DNA of 33,593 nt from JAAXHE01 sp964551635 (GCA_964551635.1 CAZKDZ010000077.1:1-33593), one strand, 5' to 3'. Positions 1 to 8,135 are shown, numbered from the stretch's first letter. Numbers and translations: made by a program. The notes: generated from the letters alone by a model not told the origin.

Positions 1-82
1 GGGCGGGCGGGGAGATATCAGGCCATATACAGACTATATAGATGTCGGAAATCTAATGCGTCCCGTGATCCTGTCAAGGGGT

Positions 83-1024
83 TTATTCGGCGATCAAGTC
101 AGCGTACCGCAGCCGCTTGCCGATCATGCCGCAGATGAGACGTTTCATCTGCTCAATCGTATCCAGTCGGCGAACATAATGGCGGCCCTTGAATTCATTG
201 ACGTACCGTTGCAGATGCTTAGGACTCATTTTGTGATAAGTCCCTTTGTGTCCGCGTTTGAACATTGCCCAAAAGGATTCAATGCCGTTGGTATGGGCGT
301 CTCCCTCGACATACTCTCTTGCGGAATGCCTAACCTGCTTATGATGCACTCCAGACAATCCCCTATATGCAGACGCATCGTTCGTGTAAACGGTTGCACC
401 GTCAGCCGCGTGATTATTGACGAATCCCTTCAACGCTGGCCCGTTTACGCTTTGTGTTACTTCAGTCTCTAACTGACCGGTATCCCGATCCTTCGTGCCA
501 ACAACAGCGGTTTTGCCGACTGTTCCACGTCCAGCGTTCAATTTCTGCGAGGCATGTTTTTTCTTTTCCTTGCCGCCGACATAGGTTTCGTCAACTTCCA
601 CCGGCCCGGCAAACGGGTCTTGCTCGTTGTTCCACGCTTCACGGAAGCGATGCGCCAAGTGCCAGGCTGTTTTCTGTGTCACGTCCAGTTCCCGGTAGAA
701 TTTCATGTTGGACGTCCTCTTGATGCCCGTGGACATCAGGTAAGACGCCAACACCCAGACCTGCGGCCCCAACTTCGAATACTGCATGGCGGTACCTGTC
801 TTTGAGGAGAAATAACGCTGACACGGACGGCAGCGATACGACATGGTCTTATGGGCAGTCTTGGTCTGCACGTTGTCGCCGTCGCAACGCGGGCAACGGA
901 CGCCCTCCGGCCAGCGCACGGAAGCGATCCATTTCAACGCGGCTTTATCATTCGGGAACATCTTGGCTAACTTCATCATCGAAAGCCCTGCTCTGAAGTG
1001 CTTTCCCGGTGCCTCGTGTGCCAT
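83..1024 (-). CDS. IS1595-family (ISXO2-like) transposase
   Basis: A 313-residue DDE-type transposase that would cut and join the ends of its own insertion sequence. An N-terminal zinc ribbon has cysteine pairs at about C44/C47 and C65/C68. The catalytic part shows D145 in VDETYVGG, D216 in TNDAS and E249 in NGIESFW, the usual ISXO2-like pattern. The reading frame opens at a TTG (1030), but I chose the ATG at 1024 because GGAAG lies eight bases before it. The length is normal for the family and no frameshift is seen, so the protein may be active. It has its own promoter at 1063-1091 and a hairpin in its leader. Confident on family; subgroup is by motif only. Confidence 0.9.
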   Translation of the reverse strand: MAHEAPGKHFRAGLSMMKLAKMFPNDKAALKWIASVRWPEGVRCPRCDGDNVQTKTAHKTMSYRCRPCQRYFSSKTGTAMQYSKLGPQVWVLASYLMSTGIKRTSNMKFYRELDVTQKTAWHLAHRFREAWNNEQDPFAGPVEVDETYVGGKEKKKHASQKLNAGRGTVGKTAVVGTKDRDTGQLETEVTQSVNGPALKGFVNNHAADGATVYTNDASAYRGLSGVHHKQVRHSAREYVEGDAHTNGIESFWAMFKRGHKGTYHKMSPKHLQRYVNEFKGRHYVRRLDTIEQMKRLICGMIGKRLRYADLIAE

Positions 1025-1038
1025 TGTCAAATCTTCCG

Positions 1039-1061
1039 AAAGTGTTGTCTGTCAACACTTT
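1039..1061 (-). promoter_or_regulatory. Hairpin in the transposase leader
   Basis: AAAGTGTTG and CAACACTTT form a perfect 9-bp inverted repeat around a 5-base loop. It sits between the -10 box and the Shine-Dalgarno of the transposase. It could be an operator, or an RNA stem that limits expression of the transposase; the sequence cannot tell which. Confidence 0.5.
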
Positions 1062-1062
1062 A

Positions 1063-1091
1063 AATATAACGCAACGAGCCCGGAGAGTCAA
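1063..1091 (-). promoter_or_regulatory. Promoter of the transposase gene
   Basis: On the minus strand TTGACT (1091-1086) is followed after exactly 17 bases by TATATT (1068-1063). Transcription would begin near 1056, inside the hairpin at 1039-1061 and about 30 bases before the ATG at 1024. Confidence 0.6.
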
Positions 1092-1163
1092 CCGCAAAGT
1101 GACGAAATGGGCGAAATATCGTCACTCTCGTATATAATTCTCTTCAACTAAAGGTGTCGCAAA

Positions 1164-1244
1164 ATGACTACTCAAGCTGATCTAGAAACCGACGAAATTA
1201 AGACCGCCAATGAGCTACTTGGTTGGAAATCAAGACTTGACTAA
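1164..1244 (+). CDS. Very short ORF beside the IS element, uncertain
   Basis: A 26-residue reading frame starts at ATG 1164 and ends at TAA 1244. An AT-rich stretch (TATAAT-like, near 1131-1137) lies just upstream and a weak AAGG precedes the start. The peptide is acidic at first, then ends WKSRLD. I recognise no family. It may be the 5' stub of a gene broken when the island formed, or simply not coding. Confidence 0.2.
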   Translation: MTTQADLETDEIKTANELLGWKSRLD

Positions 1245-1300
1245 TTGCAGGCTTTCGGCGTCTGACAATAACGATACCGGTGTTTACATAAGATCGATCG

Positions 1301-1459
1301 CTATTCAAGAATGTCGATGTAAAGTTTTAGCGAAGTAACGAATTTCCCCATTGCATCAATCATGGCATCCTGTATGTGAAGCCAGCTATCTTCACCAGAT
1401 TTAAGCCCACCCATTTCAATGACGTATTTGACCCGTGAACCCCTTTTCTGATCCAGCAT
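1301..1459 (-). pseudogene. 52-aa ORF, probable C-terminal remnant
   Basis: The frame runs from ATG 1459 to TAG 1301 and is closed by a TAA just upstream of the ATG. It begins 17 bases after the stop of the 351-aa gene and has no clear ribosome site. The peptide (start MLDQKRGSRV, later SWLHIQDAMIDAMGKF) reads like the alpha-helical end of a larger nuclease-type protein, vaguely like the tail of DUF4268 proteins, but I cannot confirm this. Remnant or small gene are both possible. The rest of 1245-1476 shows no further feature. Confidence 0.25.
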
Positions 1460-1476
1460 TGCATGTTAACCAATAC

Positions 1477-2532
1477 TCAACATTTATAGATCCAAACTGC
1501 GATTCCGGCAGCAATAACATTGAGAACCAAGGAAACGGTGGCGTTCCCTACGAAGCGTAGGAACTCCCTGTTGTTCCTCCGCTCAAACTGCTCGATACGA
1601 TTCTTGTCGCCATTTGTAATCTCGAACATCGAGAACCCCCCGTACCGGTCCACGGCATCGGTAAGACTTCGTCCTATGAACCCACTTATTGCTCGAATCG
1701 TATGGATGCCGAAGTAGCTAGCTAGTAGCCACAAGAGGCCGTATTCCAGTAGGCTTGGCGAAAGAGGCAACGATACGTCGATTTGTCGAAAGTGGTCGTG
1801 CAAGACTGCTGCACTCAGAAGACCAGAGCAACCTGGAATCGAATATCGGATCAATCGAGCCAGGTTCTCTTTGTTCTTCTTTATCCATGTACGTGGTTTG
1901 GTAATGAAAGACGGATAGCGTCGACCTTTGACCCAGTAATCGACGATGTTCAGGAGTTCGTCAGCAAGAAGGTGGTTTATGAAATCGACGCGGCAGATGA
2001 TGGGTGCGGACTCGATCTCGGCCTCGCTCAATTCGTCAGGATGACGGGAAAGCACCGCCTGCAGCATGAGGAGGGGATTGAACGAGGCGAGGAGCTTGAC
2101 GGTCAACGTGTGCCGCTGTGGTATTGCGAAGGTGGGCATCTTAAAGAGGAAGTCCCACTTCAGGGTCATTGCATCGATCGGCGCTGGCTCGCGGAAGATA
2201 TGAGTTTCGAACTCGGCCCAAGTTCCAAACTGCGTCGTCCTACCACCCTTGTACAGGATATCCACGGAGACGAACCCGACGGTCTCGTGCTGCTGCAGTT
2301 TCTCCTGAATCTGGTCGTTAAGTTCCAGGAGATCTTCATGGGAAAGGAGTATGGGTTGATTGATCGTCCGGACATTGCTGTCCTGCCTCCCTGCCGCAAG
2401 ATAGAGCAGCGACTTCAAGCTTTCCTTGGGCATGGAAGCCATCACGCCAGTTATGGAGGTGAGGTCTTGCTGTCCTGAGCCACCTTCTGTCAGTTCATGC
2501 TGCTCTTCTGCATTTTCCTTGTTCTCGTCCAT
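1477..2532 (-). CDS. Hypothetical protein with two C-terminal membrane helices
   Basis: A 351-residue protein that I do not recognise. The first 55 residues are polar and acidic, then a mixed soluble region follows to about residue 230. Hydrophobic stretches lie at about 260-285 and 326-348, so the protein is probably anchored by its C-terminus with most of it in the cytosol. A further moderately hydrophobic patch is at 231-245. The start is supported by GAGAGG a few bases upstream of the ATG. It lies in the AT-rich island next to defence-like genes and a transposase, which suggests an accessory or defence role by context only. No catalytic motif is visible. Confidence 0.7.
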   Translation of the reverse strand: MDENKENAEEQHELTEGGSGQQDLTSITGVMASMPKESLKSLLYLAAGRQDSNVRTINQPILLSHEDLLELNDQIQEKLQQHETVGFVSVDILYKGGRTTQFGTWAEFETHIFREPAPIDAMTLKWDFLFKMPTFAIPQRHTLTVKLLASFNPLLMLQAVLSRHPDELSEAEIESAPIICRVDFINHLLADELLNIVDYWVKGRRYPSFITKPRTWIKKNKENLARLIRYSIPGCSGLLSAAVLHDHFRQIDVSLPLSPSLLEYGLLWLLASYFGIHTIRAISGFIGRSLTDAVDRYGGFSMFEITNGDKNRIEQFERRNNREFLRFVGNATVSLVLNVIAAGIAVWIYKC

Positions 2533-2667
2533 TTCCTACCTCTCTTCCGATTCCACGACAAAGCGCTTCTCATCTTCGGTTGGCTAACTGAGCTGCCCAA
2601 GGCATGGCTAACTACTGAATATACTACGAAAATGCGTCAAATTCCTTGATATTCTGCAGATATACTG

Positions 2668-2730
2668 CTAACGTATCTCGTACCTTTTAACGGGACCAAA
2701 ATTCCTGAGTAGAATTGATTTCAGATGCAT
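2668..2730 (-). pseudogene. Stub of an AAA/SMC-type ATPase N-terminus
   Basis: A 20-residue frame from ATG 2730 to TAG 2668 begins MHLKSILLRNFGPVK. This closely matches the opening strand of many RecF/OLD/SMC-like ATPases, where a short beta strand with an NFGP turn precedes the Walker A loop. The frame stops before any P-loop, and the next 130 bases hold no continuation in any frame. The simplest reading is a decayed or deleted ATPase gene. The remaining bases of 2533-2893 show no other gene. Confidence 0.35.
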
Positions 2731-2893
2731 AAGTTCGCCCCAATACAGATCTCTCGGCTCTTGTTGTCTCACGGTTTGTGAATAGGGTTTGATCTCAGCC
2801 CAAATTGACGCGTTTGGCGTGTTCTGCACTATGGTGAATTCAGGATGGCGGTTTCGCGTAGGCCGAAGACTGTTTGGCTGAGATATGAGTCCG

Positions 2894-3994
2894 CTACCCC
2901 GGCTCATTGTCATCCGAGTCATTTAGGTCAGCCTCAGGGAGTTCCAATACGCGAGCACCTTTTGGAGGGAGGAACTCTATCGTCGCGTAAGTACGGATTG
3001 ATTTTACCTTTTCCCTTTCATCCTCAGTCGCGCCATCCTCTTCTTGCGTTCTTATGTCGATATGAAATCCGCGCTCGTGTTTCATGGCTAAGCTGTTGAG
3101 GTGCAATCTAAGCGCACTGCTCATCTCATTCTTTCTATGCTCATCTTCGATCTTTGATGCTTGGCAGATCTCAACGTGAATCTCGTTGAGTTGTTCCTCA
3201 ACTTGCGCCCTGCTCTGAGCATCAATCTGATCCAGAACTTCCTTTCCATAGCCCAGATCCTCCGCTTGCTTTTTGAACTCCTTTTGTTTCAGAATTTTCT
3301 TCAAAACCAAATTGATACCAGTCATAATCGTAGTGATCGAAGCAGCGACTTTTAGCGATGTAACGGCATCCAATCCAAAAAACTCGCTCGAGGAAACGCT
3401 ATAGACTGGAATGGTCTCAGCTTGACCTTCGACAATTTGGGTGAGCGCAGTAAGGAATGTGTTGAAAAATCTGAGTTCATTGTTGAATTCCGGAAGACCT
3501 CCGGAGACTTCGCGACGTGGAATATACATATCGACAACTGAGGTCCCAGGATCAAGGGTCTCGTCTTCAATCTGCAGCTCATTGAATGCTTCGACCATAT
3601 TCCGTGCGTGAGTCTCCAACGTCGATATGTCTGCCGTTAACTGAATAATTATGTCGAGTGTTTGGACAGAAGTGTAGCCGGAAACATCAAACGCCTCCCG
3701 TAGTTGGCTGGCTAGACCAAATCCTAAGAGTTTGTCTACTGGCGTGTTTCCGTTCGGCACTAGGGAACTCAGATTCGCTTTCCACCCGGGACTGAGGTTA
3801 TTGCTGGGGGCGTTTTCAAGAGACTCCCGGAGTTCGTTTAGCAAGTTTTCGACTGCTCGCTGGGTATGCTCATTGGGTGAGTTAATGGCCGATTGAAGAT
3901 GGTTCTGTAGATCTTCCATTTTACTGCGTATCCCAAATTGCTCCAGCTCCTGATGTACGTGCCGTATTATGCTTACCAGCCGCTCAGAGTTCAT
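2894..3994 (-). CDS. Hypothetical protein, helical, unknown function
   Basis: A 366-residue protein that I do not recognise. It is rich in predicted helix throughout. Residues 1-75 look like a helical N-terminal domain. A hydrophobic or amphipathic stretch lies near 205-235 (VAASITTIMTGINLVLKKIL) and is followed by a charged helical, probably coiled-coil segment to about 315 and an acidic tail. There is no obvious signal peptide or catalytic motif. The ATG at 3994 has GGGAGG four bases upstream. A 29-residue ORF overlaps its start by 11 bases and may couple its translation. Context is the accessory island, so a defence or mobile-element role is possible but unproven. Confidence 0.7.
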   Translation of the reverse strand: MNSERLVSIIRHVHQELEQFGIRSKMEDLQNHLQSAINSPNEHTQRAVENLLNELRESLENAPSNNLSPGWKANLSSLVPNGNTPVDKLLGFGLASQLREAFDVSGYTSVQTLDIIIQLTADISTLETHARNMVEAFNELQIEDETLDPGTSVVDMYIPRREVSGGLPEFNNELRFFNTFLTALTQIVEGQAETIPVYSVSSSEFFGLDAVTSLKVAASITTIMTGINLVLKKILKQKEFKKQAEDLGYGKEVLDQIDAQSRAQVEEQLNEIHVEICQASKIEDEHRKNEMSSALRLHLNSLAMKHERGFHIDIRTQEEDGATEDEREKVKSIRTYATIEFLPPKGARVLELPEADLNDSDDNEPG

Positions 3995-4073
3995 ATTTCC
4001 TCCCGTAGTGTCTGTGTTCCGCGCTCCCCGTTGAGCGATGTTTCGTTGGCATACGCCTTCGCCACTTTTTCAC
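3984..4073 (-). CDS. Short basic leader ORF, 29 aa
   Basis: A GTG at 4073 is preceded by AAAGGAG at six bases, one of the best ribosome sites in the island. It opens a 29-residue, strongly basic peptide (MKKWRRRMPTK and so on) that ends at TGA 3984, eleven bases inside the 366-aa gene. This layout suggests translational coupling, a leader peptide, or the stub of a lost upstream gene. The strong ribosome site is the only positive evidence. Confidence 0.35.
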   Translation of the reverse strand: MKKWRRRMPTKHRSTGSAEHRHYGRKYEL

Positions 4074-4124
4074 AATGTACTCCTTTCGAAACTCGTTTGG
4101 AAACGCAAAACCATAGATCCATAG

Positions 4125-4600
4125 ACAGCTGTTTTGTCTCACTCAGACCGCCATCCAGCTACCACGGCTTACCTGACTAAATCACCGCTCCCCCATCGAT
4201 TCCGCAATTCGATTACCGTCAGCATGGTCACTTCCCCGGTCGGTTCCAGACCGGCGTCCGATTGGAATTTTCTGAGTGCCTCGCGGGTGGCGTCGTTCAT
4301 TTCACCGTCAACCGGTCCAGTCTCGTATCCCAGTCCATTCAGGACCAACTGCACCTCGTACGTGTGCTCCGGTCCCGCGGGCAAGTCGGACGCTTCTTCA
4401 GGTTCTTCAGATTTCTCTTCAACAACCGCGGTGACCTCCGAGATCAGCACCCAGCGCAGGAGCCTGACTTCAAAGAAAAAGGCGACGGTTCCCACCATCC
4501 ATAGCAGGCCGAAAAGCAGCGCAATCCCCCATCGTATCGCCAGGTCCCGTTCCGGGTGAGCCGTCGGATCAGAACCATCGAAGTGGGCTACAACCTGTTG
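4125..4600. repeat. Left copy of a diverged direct repeat flanking the ATPase-nuclease module
   Basis: This segment is similar in the same orientation to 8411-8876. It covers the 3' part of the peptidoglycan-binding gene and, more loosely, about 45 bases beyond its stop. Both copies have drifted, so the duplication is not recent. Confidence 0.6.
4169..4600 (-). pseudogene. 5'-truncated copy of the peptidoglycan-binding membrane protein gene
   Basis: This frame encodes the C-terminal part of the protein found intact at 8457-9203. Over 103 aligned residues (from MVGTVA to RNRWG) I count 15 differences. Similarity continues upstream, more weakly, to a TGA at 4601-4603, where it stops. The copy has lost its N-terminal membrane helices but keeps the last helix, an acidic linker and the PG_binding_1-type domain (NGLGYETGPVDG, ATREALRKFQ). 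An internal ATG at 4498 could in principle give a 109-residue product. The break lies only about 15 bases from the stop of the nuclease gene, so the neighbouring module probably replaced the 5' part. Confidence 0.75.
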
Positions 4601-4618
4601 TCAACGGTGCTTACGCAC

Positions 4619-5425
4619 CTATGGCAATCGCACAAGTACAATACGGATTCCGGCTGCCTTCGCGGCTAGCCTGAGAGACTCATTATAGTCACCTGTCACG
4701 ATCCAGCCTCTTACCTCCTGGCCAACTTCTGCCACGTTTTCTTGCAAGTATCCAATGTATCTGAGTATTTGACCAACGACGGCATCAGAGCTAAGACCTC
4801 GCTTAAGTTCGATCACCACCAGGTGTCCGTCACCGTCTACGTAGACCAGATCACTTCTTCCAACGTCTGGGCCCATTGAATGTTGTTGACTAATGTCACA
4901 TCCAGGTTTAAGACCCAATCTCGCAAGATTCGGTTTGATCGCCTCTTCAAGTCCCTCTTCAAGTACGATAATCTCCTCATCCGGTGATCCGAACCCGAGT
5001 CTCTCATAGATTGTGGCTGCTGTGTCAATCCGTACGATGTCCTCATGCTGGATCTTCACAATTCTGCTGCGAAAGTCGCCATTTGATAAGTCTCCCATAA
5101 TGAGGCTTTGAGGTACCGGACGGCGAAAGCGACAAACGTGAGCCATAGGGAAATACCCAGCTTTGCAATTGTGCTTTTCCTCAGCTTCCGGATCGGGCGT
5201 CCAGTTGCCTGAAACGCGGAACTTGCCGATGTAGGATTCTCTATAGATTCTCATGGCAACCACATCACCTGGGCGCACATATGCCCTGTTTCCCTCTGAC
5301 TCGGCAAAATAGTACTCGCTCCGATCCAATATTGTGCTCATGTCCCAGTCGCTGTTTTCGTAGGTTCCGGCACTCTTGTTCGAAAACACCCAGAATCCGT
5401 TCTGCTCGACATTGTCCTCTGACAT
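4619..5425 (-). CDS. EVE/PUA-like domain fused to a NucS-like PD-(D/E)XK nuclease
   Basis: A 268-residue protein. The C-terminal half is a NucS/DUF91-type nuclease: D192 in GRSDLVYVD, then E206-L-K208 in VVIELKRG, then Q219 and Y223 in VGQILRY, with a likely accessory glutamate near 159. This is the D-ExK-Q-Y order of that family, which cuts DNA at mismatches, branches or flaps. The N-terminal 100 residues (WVF, then VRPGDVVAMRIY and YIGKFRVSG) resemble EVE/PUA-type beta-barrel folds that read modified bases; this part is inference. The ATG at 5425 has GGAG eight bases upstream. It lies 83 bases after the ATPase gene with no terminator or clear promoter between, so both are probably one transcript. 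A nuclease arm of a defence system is the likeliest role. Confidence 0.75.
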   Translation of the reverse strand: MSEDNVEQNGFWVFSNKSAGTYENSDWDMSTILDRSEYYFAESEGNRAYVRPGDVVAMRIYRESYIGKFRVSGNWTPDPEAEEKHNCKAGYFPMAHVCRFRRPVPQSLIMGDLSNGDFRSRIVKIQHEDIVRIDTAATIYERLGFGSPDEEIIVLEEGLEEAIKPNLARLGLKPGCDISQQHSMGPDVGRSDLVYVDGDGHLVVIELKRGLSSDAVVGQILRYIGYLQENVAEVGQEVRGWIVTGDYNESLRLAAKAAGIRIVLVRLP

Positions 5426-5508
5426 AACTTTTTCTCCTGCTAATTGTACGTAGGATTCGGCTGTTTTTTTGCGATTTAGCGACGGAAAATATGAGGAATA
5501 GTTCTATT

Positions 5509-7962
5509 CTATTTGGACCTAAGGTTGAGACTAACCGACCCACAATTGCACCGTAGCGATTCTTCGTCGCCTTTTTTTGGTGTGACATAGAGCCACGAGT
5601 CGCAGTCGCTGTTTGTACACTTATACTGAGCAAGAATGCCTTTAAACGCGTCAACGACCTCTCGAAACTCCGCCTTAGTAAGGTTCATCCATGCGTTCCA
5701 ATGCAAAGCCTTGTTCAATACCCACGTCTCTCCACCATATTTGTCTAGCGCCTGGGATCTCGCTTTCTTCATAGCTTTGACGGTAGCTTGGGCGTCTGTA
5801 TCCTTCCATCTGTCCGCTGCTGCCGCAGCACGTTTCAATAATTCACGATGACGTCCGATTACTGCAGGAAGTAGGTCGCCAAGGTCGTAAGAGAAATCTC
5901 CACGGTAGGGTGGAGTTGCAACGAGACTATCAGCGAGCTCCCCTGAAACATACTCCATCTGCCTGCGTAACCTCGCAGAAGCGACGTCGATCTCACCCTT
6001 GGCAATATCGCATTCGATTTGGTCCCAGATTTCCTCTGTTTGGCCGACTATTGGACCTGTCTGTACGTTCCAGCTATGAAATGCGACGCCGCTCGTAGCT
6101 TTTACGAACCCTTCCGAGTGCATTTGTTTCGCCCAGACTTTGTCGTGTGTCGTGATAATAAACTGCGTATCGGGAAAGCGTGTCTTTAGGAGCCTGCACA
6201 ATTCCTTCCGATGGCTTTGGTCAACCGACATTACCACATCATCAAGAACCGCAAAACTGAAACGATCGCCAAGTAAACGTCTCATAAGAGCGAGGTATAG
6301 ACAAACGCCCATGCTATCCTGATGCCCCTCACTGTGATAGGCACCCGGAGGGTACATTCCCTTGTCGTAGAAGTCAACTTCCAGGCGCAATCCTGCTTCC
6401 GCGGGTTCAAGCTTCGCATTGAATTCGCTCTCATCGTCTGCGTTGATTGCGCGATAGAAAGTTCCGAACTCGTCCTCCACTTCGGCATACAACTCACTCA
6501 GACAAGCCTCTGACACATCACAATATGTGCTGTAGATTACGTTTGCCGCATCGACAGCAGCTGCAGATTGTATGGATTTACTTTGGGCATCCCTTCGTGC
6601 TTTCAGTCGATCCTGAGCGATTGTAAGGAAAGTCTGTGCACGTATGGAAGCACCTTGGTCTGGCTTATCTTGAATGGCTTTCTTCAAGACACCCAGTTGT
6701 TTTAGGAGCGTTGGGGGTGGCAAGGCCCATTCAACGCCAAACCGATCCCGTTGAGTTCGAATTGTCTCTAAGGTTTGAAGCTTCGTAGCAAATGTCCGGA
6801 GGCTCGCAAACCAACCTTTCATTTCCCCGTAGAAACCGTCTGGTCCATCGGTCCTTATTAGGGGCAAAATAGGCTCAATTAACCCAGCAACCTCAACTGC
6901 TTCGCTGGCGATACCGGATGCATTTCGCAATAGCCGTTGCTGGACGCCTTCCGCTACGTTTGCCCTGAGTAGCTTTTCCCGTAGGTGCGCTCTGAGTGAC
7001 TCTTCATCTTCCCATTCTTTATCACACAGCGGACAAAGTGCGCCTTTGATTCGCTCCAAGCCGCGCTCCACGAAGGATCGGCCCTCAAGCGCTTGAAGAA
7101 GCTCAGGATCTCCTTCCAGTGTATCCAGATCTGAGGAAAGACTCTTCGCTTCTTCCTTGCCGAGTGTTGGCAGAGCAATCGCCTTTTTTTCGAGGGCCTC
7201 TACGTCACGTAGTGCGGACGCCTTGTCGAATGCTTGTTGTGGCGAGGTTTCGAGAATCCCTTCGCAAAAGTCGGTATCACGCGTCATTTCAATAAGTTCA
7301 TCTAACCCAAGAATACGACGATGTGGGTTGACCGTCGCGAGGACGGTCTCTGCAGAGACGTCATTTACATCTAAATGTAGCTGAAATGCATTATTTGCAT
7401 TCTCAACACTACTCGATGCCATCTGGTTTGCGTTCGTGAGCCTGTTGAGTACCGTTTTTAGAACGCTGCGAGTATTACCAAGTTCGTCTAGCTTCAGAAG
7501 GGCCTGAATTTCCTTTGACCGTTGCGCTGCTTCTACGATAATGTATTTGTTGATCTCACGACGGGACAATGTAAACTCAGAATGCCGAGCCAACTCACAT
7601 ACCACAGCACTAATGTCAGGGTCGTTCGGCTCTAGGCGAAAACTCGTCGGCGATTTTACACTTCTTGTAAGTAAGGCCGACTTTCGCAATTCGGGTGCGT
7701 ACAAACGAAGCGAGACTTCCGCGGCATCTGGATTGTCGTGGCTGTCTACGTGCGGGCCGTGTCGACGAAGGCTTAAGTCTGCTGTTCCCTTGCCTGCAAG
7801 CCGCGACATACCTCCAGTAAGGGCGAATTGAATTGCATCTACCACGCCACTCTTACCGGATCCATTCGGGCCCAACACGAGGAAGTTCTCGCGATTAGGT
7901 TCTACAGTCAGCTCTCGGATTCCCCTGATTTCGTGGATCGTAACCGATTCGATCTTTATCAT
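5509..7962 (-). CDS. SMC/Rad50-like ATPase with CPLC motif and C-terminal zinc ribbon
   Basis: An 817-residue ABC-class ATPase. Walker A is GPNGSGKS at 31-38. The region 140-500 is largely helical and contains CPLC at 310-313, placed like the zinc hook of Rad50 relatives. The signature-like YHSEGHQDSMG follows at 542, Walker B (FAVLDD) at 571-575 and the switch histidine in ITTHD at 606. The usual Walker B glutamate is aspartate. After the ATPase core come 200 more residues ending in a zinc ribbon (C782, C787, C805, C807), an unusual addition. The ATG has GGAGG seven bases upstream and overlaps the stop of the 58-aa gene as ATGA. It probably senses or loads on DNA and controls the downstream nuclease. 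Family assignment is firm; role is inferred. Confidence 0.85.
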   Translation of the reverse strand: MIKIESVTIHEIRGIRELTVEPNRENFLVLGPNGSGKSGVVDAIQFALTGGMSRLAGKGTADLSLRRHGPHVDSHDNPDAAEVSLRLYAPELRKSALLTRSVKSPTSFRLEPNDPDISAVVCELARHSEFTLSRREINKYIIVEAAQRSKEIQALLKLDELGNTRSVLKTVLNRLTNANQMASSSVENANNAFQLHLDVNDVSAETVLATVNPHRRILGLDELIEMTRDTDFCEGILETSPQQAFDKASALRDVEALEKKAIALPTLGKEEAKSLSSDLDTLEGDPELLQALEGRSFVERGLERIKGALCPLCDKEWEDEESLRAHLREKLLRANVAEGVQQRLLRNASGIASEAVEVAGLIEPILPLIRTDGPDGFYGEMKGWFASLRTFATKLQTLETIRTQRDRFGVEWALPPPTLLKQLGVLKKAIQDKPDQGASIRAQTFLTIAQDRLKARRDAQSKSIQSAAAVDAANVIYSTYCDVSEACLSELYAEVEDEFGTFYRAINADDESEFNAKLEPAEAGLRLEVDFYDKGMYPPGAYHSEGHQDSMGVCLYLALMRRLLGDRFSFAVLDDVVMSVDQSHRKELCRLLKTRFPDTQFIITTHDKVWAKQMHSEGFVKATSGVAFHSWNVQTGPIVGQTEEIWDQIECDIAKGEIDVASARLRRQMEYVSGELADSLVATPPYRGDFSYDLGDLLPAVIGRHRELLKRAAAAADRWKDTDAQATVKAMKKARSQALDKYGGETWVLNKALHWNAWMNLTKAEFREVVDAFKGILAQYKCTNSDCDSWLYVTPKKGDEESLRCNCGSVSLNLRSK

Positions 7963-8135
7963 TGCCGGGCCTCCGAGTCTGCCCGTTCTATCGCCTCTAC
8001 GATGGCGTCCGCAGTTAGCTTTTTTCCTGACCGAAAGAGTTCTCGAAGCCTCTCCAATGTCGCCGAATCAACCGCGTTAGATCCAGCGAGTTTTTTCAGA
8101 AATGAGTCGGTTATTTCGTCCAAAACTGTTGTCAT
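7959..8135 (-). CDS. Small protein coupled to the SMC-like ATPase
   Basis: A 58-residue gene from ATG 8135 to TGA 7961-7959. GAGG lies about five bases before the ATG. Its stop overlaps the start of the ATPase as ATGA, a strong sign of translational coupling and of a shared complex. The peptide (start MTTVLDEITDSF) is charged and looks like two or three helices, with no cysteine, signal or membrane segment. I do not recognise a family. It resembles in size and place the small middle proteins of ATPase-based multi-component systems, but that is context only. It heads the operon, with the promoter at 8280-8308. Confidence 0.7.
   Translation of the reverse strand: MTTVLDEITDSFLKKLAGSNAVDSATLERLRELFRSGKKLTADAIVEAIERADSEARQ

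Larger units (their letters stand above)
83..1091 (-). mobile_element. IS1595-like insertion sequence, ends not resolved
   Basis: The element is defined here by the transposase gene and its promoter only. I compared the bases left of 83 with the reverse complement of 1020-1140 and found no convincing terminal inverted repeats or target-site duplication. The left end may lie within the first 80 bases or outside the window. The true limits remain open. Confidence 0.5.

Noticed and set aside
1..1140. Terminal inverted repeats of the IS element.
   Set aside because: Comparison of the two flanks by eye gave only weak, scattered matches, so no ends are claimed.
2668..2922. 84-codon version of the ATPase stub starting inside the 366-aa gene.
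   Set aside because: Its upstream part has no ribosome site and overlaps real coding sequence; only the last 20 codons look protein-like.
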